From an uncultured Hungatella sp. (lineage in GTDB: Bacteria; Bacillota; Clostridia; Lachnospirales; Lachnospiraceae), in assembly GCA_947066955.1 (NCBI GenBank), contig CAMTAF010000013.1:1-50264 (forward strand): a stretch of 50,264 nucleotides of DNA. Direction: 5' to 3'. Positions 40,566 through 47,470 of the stretch are shown one piece after another. The translations under genes were made by a program, and so were the position numbers. Under the pieces are notes generated by a model, which had not been told where the DNA came from, searched no databases, and saw nothing but the letters and a program-made list of their open reading frames with translations. The stretch's first letter is position 1; the number at the start of each line of letters is the position of its first letter.

Positions 40566-42323
40566 ATGAAATCATCGAATGAACTGCGCACCCTGCTGCG
40601 CTCTGTTGACCATAAAAGCTATCCTGCCTACAAATCCCTGGCAGGAAGCTATCAGTTTGGAAATTTTATTCTTTCCATTGATCATGTTCAGGGGGATCCC
40701 TTTGCCTCCCCCTCCAGCCTCCATGTGGAGATCCTCCACAAGGATGCCGGATTTCCGGCCCCTTATTTTGAAAAATCGCCTGCCCGCACGGCTCTCCGGG
40801 ACCATCTGACCCGAATATTCGCCTCCCAGTTCGAGGACTATAACTTCAAAGCCAAGGGGTCCGGAAAAAGCGGCCTTCTGTCCATCACCAGGTGCGGGCA
40901 GGAGGTCTTGGAACGCAGCGCCTGCCAGATCACGGACCAGAAGATCATCGCCCGCTTCCACGTGGGCTTTCCCGCCTTTGGCCGCACCATCAACGCGGGA
41001 GAACTGGAAAAGATCCTCTTTGACTTTCTCCCCCGGTGCGTGGAGAACAGTTTCTTCTATAAAAAACTGGACGCAAAAAAGGTGGAGCAGGCCATTTTCC
41101 TGTCCGAGGATCAGGAGTTTATCCGCCTTTATTTAAGGGAACACCATCTTTCCGCCTTTGTGGCCAACGGCTCCGTACTCCCCCGAAAGAGCGGGGTCTC
41201 CGACCTTCCCATGAAAGGCAGCGTTCCCTTCGCATCCCCTGCCTCCATGGAGGTCTCCCTCTCCCTTCCCCACAAGGGCGCCATAACCGGCATGGCTATC
41301 CCGGAGGGCATCACCCTGATCGTGGGAGGCGGCTATCACGGAAAATCCACCCTCTTAGAGGCCCTTCAGATGGGCGTGTACAACCACATTGCCGGGGATG
41401 GCCGGGAGTATGTGATCACCGATGACACTGCCCTCAAGCTGCGGGCCGAGGACGGGCGCTCCATCCGCCAGGTGGACATCTCCCTGTTTATCAAAGACCT
41501 GCCCAACAAAAAAGATACTGCCTGCTTTTCCACTGAGGATGCCAGCGGAAGCACCTCCCAGGCCGCCGGCGTCATCGAGGGCATGGAAGCCGGGTCCAGG
41601 CTGTTTTTAATTGATGAGGACACCTCTGCCACCAACTTTATGGTGCGGGATGAATTCATGCAGCAGGTCATCAGCCGGGAAAAGGAGCCCATCACCCCGT
41701 TTTTGGAGAGGGCCAGGGATCTCTATGAGAAGGCAGGCGTCTCAACCATACTGGTTGCCGGAAGCTCCGGCGCGTTTTTCTACATCGCGGACACTATCCT
41801 GCAGATGGACAGCTACAGGCCCATAGATATCACCGCCCATGTGAAAAACCTGTGCAAAGACCACACGGCCCCCAGAATCCAGGCGCCGGATTTCTATGTC
41901 CCTGATTTTAACAGGGCTCTGCCCGCCTCAAACCGCTCCGCAGGTTCCGGCGGACGCCAGGACCGGGGCTACGGCCGGGGAAGAGGCGGCAATTCAGGCC
42001 GCGGCGCCGACAGCCGCCACGAACACATGAAGATCAAAACCTTTGGGCGGGACTCCTTCTCCCTGGACAAAGAGACCGTGGACTTGCGGTATGTGGAGCA
42101 GCTGGCTGACTCTGAGCAGCTAAACGGCCTGGCTCACCTGCTGCGCTGCGCCGCGGAACAGGTCCTGGACGGAAAAAAGACCGTGCGCCAGGCCGTGACC
42201 TGGATCTATGACACCCTGGAGAAAAAGGGATGGGATCCCTTCTGCTCCTCCTATATCCCCTGCGGCCTGGCAAAGCCCAGGATTCAGGAACTCTACGCCT
42301 GCTTAAACCGTTACAGAGGGTAG
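40566..42323 (+). CDS. Predicted ABC-class ATPase with an RG-rich segment
   Basis: 585 residues of the ABC_ATPase family (PF09818-type, uncharacterised). The N-terminal region has SIDHVQGDPFASPSSLHVEI. Walker A reads LIVGGGYHGKSTLLEALQ and Walker B RLFLIDEDTSATNFM. No membrane segment, so it is not a transporter ATPase. Residues 455-484 form an Arg/Gly-rich stretch (GGRQDRGYGRGRGGNSGRG), suggesting RNA binding. Start uncertain: the ATG at 40566 fits the family N-terminus, while ATGs at 40521 and 40551 are in frame. A TATAAT at 40493-40498 may be its -10. Confidence 0.82.
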   Translation: MKSSNELRTLLRSVDHKSYPAYKSLAGSYQFGNFILSIDHVQGDPFASPSSLHVEILHKDAGFPAPYFEKSPARTALRDHLTRIFASQFEDYNFKAKGSGKSGLLSITRCGQEVLERSACQITDQKIIARFHVGFPAFGRTINAGELEKILFDFLPRCVENSFFYKKLDAKKVEQAIFLSEDQEFIRLYLREHHLSAFVANGSVLPRKSGVSDLPMKGSVPFASPASMEVSLSLPHKGAITGMAIPEGITLIVGGGYHGKSTLLEALQMGVYNHIAGDGREYVITDDTALKLRAEDGRSIRQVDISLFIKDLPNKKDTACFSTEDASGSTSQAAGVIEGMEAGSRLFLIDEDTSATNFMVRDEFMQQVISREKEPITPFLERARDLYEKAGVSTILVAGSSGAFFYIADTILQMDSYRPIDITAHVKNLCKDHTAPRIQAPDFYVPDFNRALPASNRSAGSGGRQDRGYGRGRGGNSGRGADSRHEHMKIKTFGRDSFSLDKETVDLRYVEQLADSEQLNGLAHLLRCAAEQVLDGKKTVRQAVTWIYDTLEKKGWDPFCSSYIPCGLAKPRIQELYACLNRYRG

Positions 42324-42421
42324 GCAGAAAGCAGCTCCTTCTTTACAGTATTCAGAACATCGTCCAGAACCATCACCTTTCCGTTCTGGACGATGGGTTC
42401 CGCCATCTGTCCCTCAAGCAT
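42311..42421 (-). CDS. Possible 36-residue protein or gene remnant
   Basis: MLEGQMAEPIVQNGKVMVLD continues for 16 more residues (to LLSAYPL). Its ATG overlaps the last bases of the MerR gene (AATGCTTGA), so it could be translated by coupling. It overlaps the end of the convergent ATPase gene. A 13-bp perfect inverted repeat (42358-42370 with 42383-42395) lies inside it, and no U-tract follows on either strand. It may equally be a remnant of a longer gene or only a convergent-gene hairpin. Confidence 0.3.
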   Translation of the reverse strand: MLEGQMAEPIVQNGKVMVLDDVLNTVKKELLSAYPL

Positions 42422-43397
42422 TAATGTTTGAAGAACGTCGAAGATCTAACACCTGCCCTATATGTTCTTTAAGAATCCGGACAATAATCTCCTCATCATT
42501 TCCATCAAACATCTGATTGAAAAGGGAGCAGGTAGTGTTATCCTTAAAATAAAAGATGATGTTGGTTACAGGAAGTTCATGAGCAAAAGGAGTTGCAATC
42601 CGCATGTATTTCATATCCTGAGAAATAGTAACTTTTGTAATCTGACTATATGGAACAAACCTCATATTTCTCTGCCCCTTCAAAGACTGATATAAAAAGC
42701 GAACCCTTTCTCCTAATGTATCCGCTTTTACATAATAGATTCCTTGTCTGGAAAATTCCGCATAATGGGAGTAACGGTTTACCACACTCATAAATCCCAG
42801 CTGGGGAATGCCAAATCCAAATACACCAAATAGAATTGCGCCTGCAAAAACCTGTATAACAAACACGGGCGGAAGAGGAATCCCCCACACCTTTTTAAAA
42901 TTGTATATAAAAAAGGCGGTGAAGAAGACGACGCCAAGCAGCCACAGAATATTCCAAAACAGCAGTTTTGTCAGCAGTTTCTTGTCAGGACACGCGCCGA
43001 TACAAAACGGTTCCAAAGGTTTTTGGTGGTTGGCCCAATCTCTCTTGGGTCTGTACATTTCATGGAGGCCTTCTATCATGGGGGCTTTTGTGTCCGAATA
43101 AAAGCGAACATTGTTTTCAATTTCTTTTCTCCTCTGTTCCTCATTCTGCAGATATGCTTTCTGTTTATCGAGAATTTCTTCCATAGAAACCTGATGCTTA
43201 AGGATATGACGGATATCATCAATGCAAATATCCATGCCCCGAAGCATTTTAATCAGCTGAAGAGTTTTTACATCCTGATCAGAATATTCCCGATAGCGGT
43301 TCTCATTTCTCCCAGGTTGGATCAGTCCTTCTTTTTCATACCAGATCAACGTCTGCTTTGATAACCCCGTAATCTGCTCAACATCTTTTGTCTTCAT
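42414..43397 (-). CDS. Membrane-anchored MerR-family regulator
   Basis: 327 residues. A MerR HTH (MKTKDVEQITGLSKQTLIWY, then EKEGLIQPGRNENRYREYSD) is followed by a dimer helix (72-100). Two membrane helices lie at 142-165 (LTKLLFWNILWLLGVVFFTA) and 174-198. A C-terminal soluble domain (about 205-320) may be PH-like. Most MerR proteins are cytosolic, so this looks like a one-component membrane sensor. I chose the ATG at 43397 with AAAGGGGAT; the frame extends to 43436. TTGACC at 43461-43466 may be its -35. Confidence 0.85.
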   Translation of the reverse strand: MKTKDVEQITGLSKQTLIWYEKEGLIQPGRNENRYREYSDQDVKTLQLIKMLRGMDICIDDIRHILKHQVSMEEILDKQKAYLQNEEQRRKEIENNVRFYSDTKAPMIEGLHEMYRPKRDWANHQKPLEPFCIGACPDKKLLTKLLFWNILWLLGVVFFTAFFIYNFKKVWGIPLPPVFVIQVFAGAILFGVFGFGIPQLGFMSVVNRYSHYAEFSRQGIYYVKADTLGERVRFLYQSLKGQRNMRFVPYSQITKVTISQDMKYMRIATPFAHELPVTNIIFYFKDNTTCSLFNQMFDGNDEEIIVRILKEHIGQVLDLRRSSNINA

Positions 43398-43500
43398 GCC
43401 ATGATCCCCTTTCTTTCGGTTCGATGATATCTTCATTAAACACTATATGGCAACAATATGGTCAAGCCTTTTCTGAAAGTTTTTTAGTTTTCCGGCAAAG

Positions 43501-43579
43501 ATTTCCTTTCCGCCCCGTGTGCAATCGAGTAGGGGAGGTCTTTCCCCTGCTCGCCGCGCCGGGCCCTGTGCGCATAAAA
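43501..43579 (+). repeat. Modular GC-rich palindromic repeat, copy e
   Basis: The end of a C module (ATTTCCTTTCCGCCCCGTGTG), one A module (AATCGAGTAGGGGAGG-TC-TTTCCCCTGCTCG) and the linker GCCGCGCCGGGCCCTGTGCG ending in CATAAAAAAG. It abuts the U-tract of the Rpn-like gene's terminator. Confidence 0.85.
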
Positions 43580-43612
43580 AAGACCAGCACAAAAATATCT
43601 GATGCTGATCTT
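43575..43612 (-). terminator. Terminator of the Rpn-like nuclease gene
   Basis: Minus-strand AAGATCAGCA pairs with TGCTGGTCTT (one mismatch), followed by TTTTTATG, where repeat copy e begins. It lies about 50 bp past the gene's stop. Confidence 0.78.
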
Positions 43613-43660
43613 GCTTTCAATAAGATATTAGCTGCCTTTTCCTGATTAAATGCGATGCCA

Positions 43661-44533
43661 TCATGATTTTCCCACCCAGGACAAAATCATCTCAGGTGGA
43701 AACTCAAGAACCCTTGCAATCTTATCTATGGGTTCCCCATCCTTCAGCATATTGGACGCTGTTTTAATCGCCCGCCTCAGATCGCCTTCCTCACGGCCTT
43801 CTTCACGGCCTTCTTCACGGACCATCTGCATGGTCTCCGCTTCGTTATATTCTGTAATACACAAATCTTTCACCTCCGCCCTGTGTCCGATCAAGAACTC
43901 CCGGATCTCGAAATTCTCCGGCATATCCTGAATCGCCTTGTCTACCGCCTGCTCAATCTCCATGGACTGCCGGTTCTCCCGGATCTGACCTACCAGCCAT
44001 GCATATTCCTTTAATGGCTGACAGACCGACATTAGTTCCTTGTTCTTCCCGTAATTAATATCGATCATCCGAACTCTCACTTCAATGTCAGCCTTTTCCA
44101 GATCCCCCTCGGGAGCAAAGGAATCGCTCAGCCTCAATACCTGATCCTCTTCCCCTTCCGTGCCATTGTAGAACACCACCAGCCGGGGAATAGGAAGCCT
44201 CACGACCTTCTTCCCGTAAATGTTCAGCTTCCTCTGGCTGATGTACTTGTTATACAGCTTCGCTGCATACATCAGCTGACGCACCGGCATATTAGGGTTG
44301 TATGTGCTCTGCTGCTCGTATACGTTCATCACCTGGCACAGCAGGAAAGACACATCATTTTTCATCCCCATGTATACCGCATCTTCTATAGTCGTGAACT
44401 CTATATTGCTCGGATCCGTATGGTTCGTACCATTCACCGCATTGTACAGGCTCAGTGTCCATTCCTTATGGTCCTCCTCACCAAACAGGAAGGTAAACAG
44501 ACGAGCCTTGTGTTCCCTGTTGATCTCCGCCAT
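43661..44533 (-). CDS. Rpn/PD-(D/E)XK nuclease-family protein
   Basis: 290 residues of the Rpn/YhgA-like (transposase_31-related) family that is abundant in Lachnospiraceae. Family core: KNDVSFLLCQVMNVYEQQST followed by YNPNMPVRQLMYAAKLYNKY, containing the Asp/Glu/Gln nuclease residues. Near the C-terminus an EEGREEGREEGD triplet repeat comes from short tandem DNA repeats (about 43785-43825), typical of the variable tail in this family. E. coli Rpn proteins promote RecA-independent recombination; the role here is unknown. It lies between repeat copies e and f. Confidence 0.85.
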   Translation of the reverse strand: MAEINREHKARLFTFLFGEEDHKEWTLSLYNAVNGTNHTDPSNIEFTTIEDAVYMGMKNDVSFLLCQVMNVYEQQSTYNPNMPVRQLMYAAKLYNKYISQRKLNIYGKKVVRLPIPRLVVFYNGTEGEEDQVLRLSDSFAPEGDLEKADIEVRVRMIDINYGKNKELMSVCQPLKEYAWLVGQIRENRQSMEIEQAVDKAIQDMPENFEIREFLIGHRAEVKDLCITEYNEAETMQMVREEGREEGREEGDLRRAIKTASNMLKDGEPIDKIARVLEFPPEMILSWVGKS

Positions 44534-44594
44534 TTCCTACATCACTCCTCCCTGCATGATCAGCGGGTGGCGCCAAGCCGATCCTTATACTGAT

Positions 44595-44623
44595 ATTATA
44601 CCGAAACGACATGGAAAAAACAA
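44595..44623 (-). promoter_or_regulatory. Promoter of the Rpn-like nuclease gene
   Basis: Minus-strand TTGTTT (44618-44623), a 17-bp spacer and TATAAT (44595-44600), 62 bases before the ATG at 44533. Confidence 0.6.
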
Positions 44624-44686
44624 TAATATTTTGGGGGTGACTTAAAATGAGTGCCACTTCCTGGTCTGCTGCTTTTCGGGATCCAT

Positions 44687-44828
44687 AATCGAGTAGGGGA
44701 GGTCTTTTCCCCTACTCGCCACGCGGCCCGTGCGCAATCGAGTAGGGAAGGCTTTCCCCCCTACTCGCTGCGCCGGGGCAGGGCCGCGCAAGCGGCCACA
44801 TTTCCTTTCTGCCCCGTGTGCATAAAAA
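44687..44828 (+). repeat. Modular GC-rich palindromic repeat, copy f (two A modules)
   Basis: The longest copy. Two tandem A-module hairpins (44687-44718 and 44736-44767) are joined by CCACGCGGCCCGTGCGC, then a full C module with GGCCGC-GCAA-GCGGCC and the CCCCGTGTGCATAAAAA end. It abuts the U-tract of the trpB terminator. The duplicated hairpin shows that the element grows by modules. Confidence 0.88.
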
Positions 44829-44852
44829 GCGCCGCAGAATACCCCACGGCGC
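44824..44852 (-). terminator. Terminator of trpB2
   Basis: Minus-strand GCGCCG pairs with CGGCGC (44847-44852 and 44829-44834 in plus coordinates) over 12 nt, followed by TTTTTATG, where repeat copy f begins. It lies 160 bp past the trpB stop; 44853-45013 shows a short GTGCGC/GCGCAC hairpin and no gene. Confidence 0.72.
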
Positions 44853-45013
44853 AATTAAACTCCTCTTTAGTGAAATGGCAGAAATCTACCGGCAGTCCTC
44901 TGCTACAGGTTCTATATAGGAAGTGCGCTGATGCGCACGCAGGTCAGCACCCTGACGGGTGGTGACATTGCATGCCAGAGATACACAAAATCCAAACTCT
45001 TTCTGCCACCGAT

Positions 45014-46387
45014 TTACAGATCCACCTTTGGCAGAGAGGCAAAAGACTTCTCCAGCTCAGCGTCAGTGGGGATATAGTCGGACATCTCCCCGTCGTTGAA
45101 TTTCTGGTAAGCCACCATGTCAAAATATCCTGTTCCTGTCAGACCGAACACGATATTTTTGGCCTCTTTGGTCTCCTTGCACTTTAATGCCTCGTCAATG
45201 GCAACCTTGATGGCATGACTGCTCTCGGGAGCCGGAAGAATCCCTTCTACTTTGGCAAACATCTGAGCTGCCTTGAACACCTCTGTCTGCTCCACGCTCC
45301 TTGCTGTCAGAAGCCCCTGATCGTACAGTTCGGAAACCGTAGAGCTCATGCCATGGTATCGAAGGCCTCCCGCATGGCTGGCGGACGGGATAAAGCCGCT
45401 TCCCAAGGTGTACATCTTGGCCAGAGGACACACCTTTCCGGTGTCACAGAAGTCATAAGCGTACACGCCTCTCGTTAAGCTGGGGCAGGATGCCGGCTCC
45501 ACGGCGATCATCTCATACTCTGCCTCCCCTTTGAGCATCTGGCCTGCAAATGGAGAGATCAGACCGCCCAGATTGGAACCGCCGCCGGCGCACCCGATGA
45601 TGGTGTCCGCCTTGATGCCGTACTTGTCAAGGGCTGCCTTGGTCTCCAAGCCGATGACGGACTGGTGCAGCAATACCTGAGCCAGAACCGAGCCCAGCAC
45701 ATACCGGTATCCCTCCTGGCTGACAGCCGCCTCCACGGCCTCCGAGATGGCACAGCCAAGGCTTCCCGTGGTTCCCGGGAACTGGGCGTTGATCCTGCGC
45801 CCCACCTCTGTATCCATAGACGGGGAGGGTGTCACATGAGCCCCGTAAGTGCGCATCACTTCCCGGCGGAAGGGCTTCTGCTCGTAGGAGCACTTCACCA
45901 TGTAGACCTGGCAGTCCAACCCTAAGTAAGCGCAGGCCATGGACAGAGCGGTTCCCCACTGTCCTGCGCCTGTCTCCGTGGTCACGCCTTTAAGCCCCTG
46001 CTTCTTGGCATAGTAGGCCTGAGCGATGGCGGAGTTCAGCTTGTGGCTTCCTGAGGTGTTGTTGCCTTCAAACTTATAATAGATATGGGCCGGGGTGTCC
46101 AGCTTCTCCTCCAGGCAGTAGGCCCTGACCAGCGGAGACGGGCGGTACATCCGGTAGAAATTGCGGATCTCCTCCGGAATATCAAAGTAAGGGGTGGTGT
46201 CATCCAGCTCCTGTTTTGCCAGCTCCTCGCAGAAGATGCCGGACAGCTCCTCCACTGTCACAGGCTTTAATGTTCCCGGATTAAGGATGGGGGCCGGCTT
46301 CTTCTTCATGTCCGCCCGCACATTGTACCACTGCTTTGGCATCTCGTGCTCTTCCAGATAGATTTTGTAAGGGATTTCCTGATTCAT
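45014..46387 (-). CDS. trpB2: Tryptophan synthase beta chain-like protein, TrpB2 type
   Basis: 457 residues of the TrpB2/TrpB-related group, longer than standard TrpB and lacking its alpha-subunit contact features. PLP lysine is Lys116 in GNNTSGSHKLNSA; the phosphate loop is GCAGGGSNLGG. It condenses indole and serine to tryptophan, or uses O-phosphoserine in some members. No trpA or other trp gene adjoins, so it most likely salvages free indole. The ATG at 46387 has GAAAGGAAAA. It is controlled by a Trp-specific T-box at 46557-46845. Confidence 0.93.
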   Translation of the reverse strand: MNQEIPYKIYLEEHEMPKQWYNVRADMKKKPAPILNPGTLKPVTVEELSGIFCEELAKQELDDTTPYFDIPEEIRNFYRMYRPSPLVRAYCLEEKLDTPAHIYYKFEGNNTSGSHKLNSAIAQAYYAKKQGLKGVTTETGAGQWGTALSMACAYLGLDCQVYMVKCSYEQKPFRREVMRTYGAHVTPSPSMDTEVGRRINAQFPGTTGSLGCAISEAVEAAVSQEGYRYVLGSVLAQVLLHQSVIGLETKAALDKYGIKADTIIGCAGGGSNLGGLISPFAGQMLKGEAEYEMIAVEPASCPSLTRGVYAYDFCDTGKVCPLAKMYTLGSGFIPSASHAGGLRYHGMSSTVSELYDQGLLTARSVEQTEVFKAAQMFAKVEGILPAPESSHAIKVAIDEALKCKETKEAKNIVFGLTGTGYFDMVAYQKFNDGEMSDYIPTDAELEKSFASLPKVDL

Positions 46388-46446
46388 GTCGTTTTCCTTC
46401 CTTTCCTGTTAAAGTATGGGTTGAGGGCTGACCACGATAACGGCGG

Positions 46447-46560
46447 GATTTCTTTCCGCCCCGTGCGCAATCGAACAGGGGAGGTCTTTCCCCCTACTCG
46501 CCGTACCGGGGCGGGGCCGCGGAAGCGGCCACATTTCCTTTCCGCCCCGTGTACGTAAAA
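46447..46560 (+). repeat. Modular GC-rich palindromic repeat, copy g
   Basis: The end of a C module (ATTTCTTTCCGCCCCGTGCG), one A module variant (AATCGAACAGGGGAGG-TC-TTTCCCCCTACTCG), the linker GCCGTACCGG, and a C module with GCGGAAGC as the inner loop, ending CCCCGTGTACGTAAAAAA. It lies between the T-box terminator and the trpB2 ribosome binding site, so it is transcribed whenever trpB2 is expressed. Confidence 0.86.
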
Positions 46561-46845
46561 AAGCCCCTATCCTATCACTTTATAAATAAATAGGACAGAA
46601 GCTGCTTCTGCGGTGCCACCTAAATTCATCCCCGAAACCCTTTCGGGAATGCGCTCTTTTCGTGTACTGTCATACACTTTCTGCTGTAACGCGCAGTCGC
46701 GTCTCACCTACTCCCACAAGGTTTCAGCTCGCCCTCACGGGTCCATTCCCTGATCTTTCCAATGCTACGATCCCACCATCCGCAGCTCTCTGTGCATGTT
46801 CCAAACAGGTACTCGTCCCGGTCAATGGTTTATGGCTATTGACTT
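46557..46845 (-). promoter_or_regulatory. Trp-specific T-box riboswitch
   Basis: A transcription-antitermination leader that binds uncharged tRNA. The T-box core TTTAGGTGGCACCGC is at 46610-46624. The terminator (46563-46607) runs into a U-tract at 46557-46562. The specifier is TGG at 46743-46745 (context GAATGGACCCG), i.e. tryptophan, which matches the trpB2 gene it controls. Stem I elements with GACGAGTA lie further 5'. Uncharged tRNA-Trp would stabilise the antiterminator and switch on trpB2. Confidence 0.92.
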
Positions 46846-46851
46846 GTGGAT

Positions 46852-46880
46852 AGAATATAATATTTTTTCCAAAAAGTCAA
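46852..46880 (-). promoter_or_regulatory. Promoter of the T-box-trpB2 unit
   Basis: Minus-strand TTGACT (46875-46880), a 17-bp spacer and TATTCT (46852-46857). Transcription should start at about 46845, at the 5' edge of the T-box. Confidence 0.75.
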
Positions 46881-46883
46881 GGA

Positions 46884-46898
46884 CTTTTTCTGAAAATT
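46884..46898. promoter_or_regulatory. CodY-box-like site upstream of the trpB2 promoter
   Basis: CTTTTTCTGAAAATT matches the CodY consensus at 13 of 15 positions. It lies 4 bp upstream of the T-box -35 and about 30 bp upstream of the divergent HTH promoter, so it could affect both. Confidence 0.42.
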
Positions 46899-46929
46899 AC
46901 TTCCGTTACCCTCAAAAAAATGGGATTCC

Positions 46930-46958
46930 TTGCCACTTTCCCGTTTTTGTGATAAAAT
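46930..46958 (+). promoter_or_regulatory. Promoter of the HTH gene at 47003
   Basis: TTGCCA (46930-46935), a 17-bp spacer and TAAAAT (46953-46958), 44 bp before the ATG. Confidence 0.7.
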
Positions 46959-47002
46959 AACAGACAAGAATACACACTTTTTGACCCAAGGGGGAACGGA
47001 CC

Positions 47003-47470
47003 ATGAAGAATGAAAAATTGATTGCCTTCATGAACACAAAAGGGGTGACCAGGGCCCAGCTGTCGGCGCTGTCAGGCATCCCGGCCACCACCTTAAACCG
47101 GATCATCAACGGCCAGATCCTTCATGTAAAGACCGCCCAGATGCAGGCCATCGCCAAAGCCCTGGGTACAGATATCCATTCTGTGTTTGACAACGCGCCT
47201 GTACAGCTTCCTCTGTCCCTGGCCATCCGCCCCGACCAGGCCGGAAGCTCCTTTACCAAGCTTTTGAGCCCTGATGAATCTCTTCTGCTCTACTGGTACC
47301 AGAACGCCCTGGAGGATGGACGGGATACCATCCTCAACCGGGCGCAGATGGAATTTCACAAAGCCCAGCTGGAGATTTACCACCGGGCGGACGGGCTCAA
47401 AAACACAAAGAAAGCCCCGGAACCCTATGAGCAGCTCTCGCTGGACTTTTCCGCTGAGAAGATAAACTGA
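47003..47470 (+). CDS. Xre-family HTH protein with a C-terminal helical domain
   Basis: 155 residues. The N-terminal HTH_26-type domain reads LIAFMNTKGVTRAQLSALSG then IPATTLNRIINGQILHVKTA; the C-terminal part (about 75-150) is helical (ESLLLYWYQNALEDGRDTIL) and I do not recognise it. Such proteins bind DNA as dimers; the target is unknown. The ATG at 47003 has AAGGGGG. Its last 46 bp overlap the end of the convergent metallophosphoesterase gene. Confidence 0.88.
   Translation: MKNEKLIAFMNTKGVTRAQLSALSGIPATTLNRIINGQILHVKTAQMQAIAKALGTDIHSVFDNAPVQLPLSLAIRPDQAGSSFTKLLSPDESLLLYWYQNALEDGRDTILNRAQMEFHKAQLEIYHRADGLKNTKKAPEPYEQLSLDFSAEKIN

Noticed and set aside
43785-43825. Short tandem repeat near the end of the Rpn-like gene as a CRISPR or minisatellite
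   Set aside because: It encodes the EEGREEGREEGD segment in frame, a known variable tail of this protein family.
44642-44854. Short open frames inside the repeat elements sharing a RVASRGKDLPYS-like peptide (also 23479-23712)
   Set aside because: The shared peptide is only the translation of the A-module hairpin DNA. The frames have no ribosome binding site and change with module content, so they are not genes.
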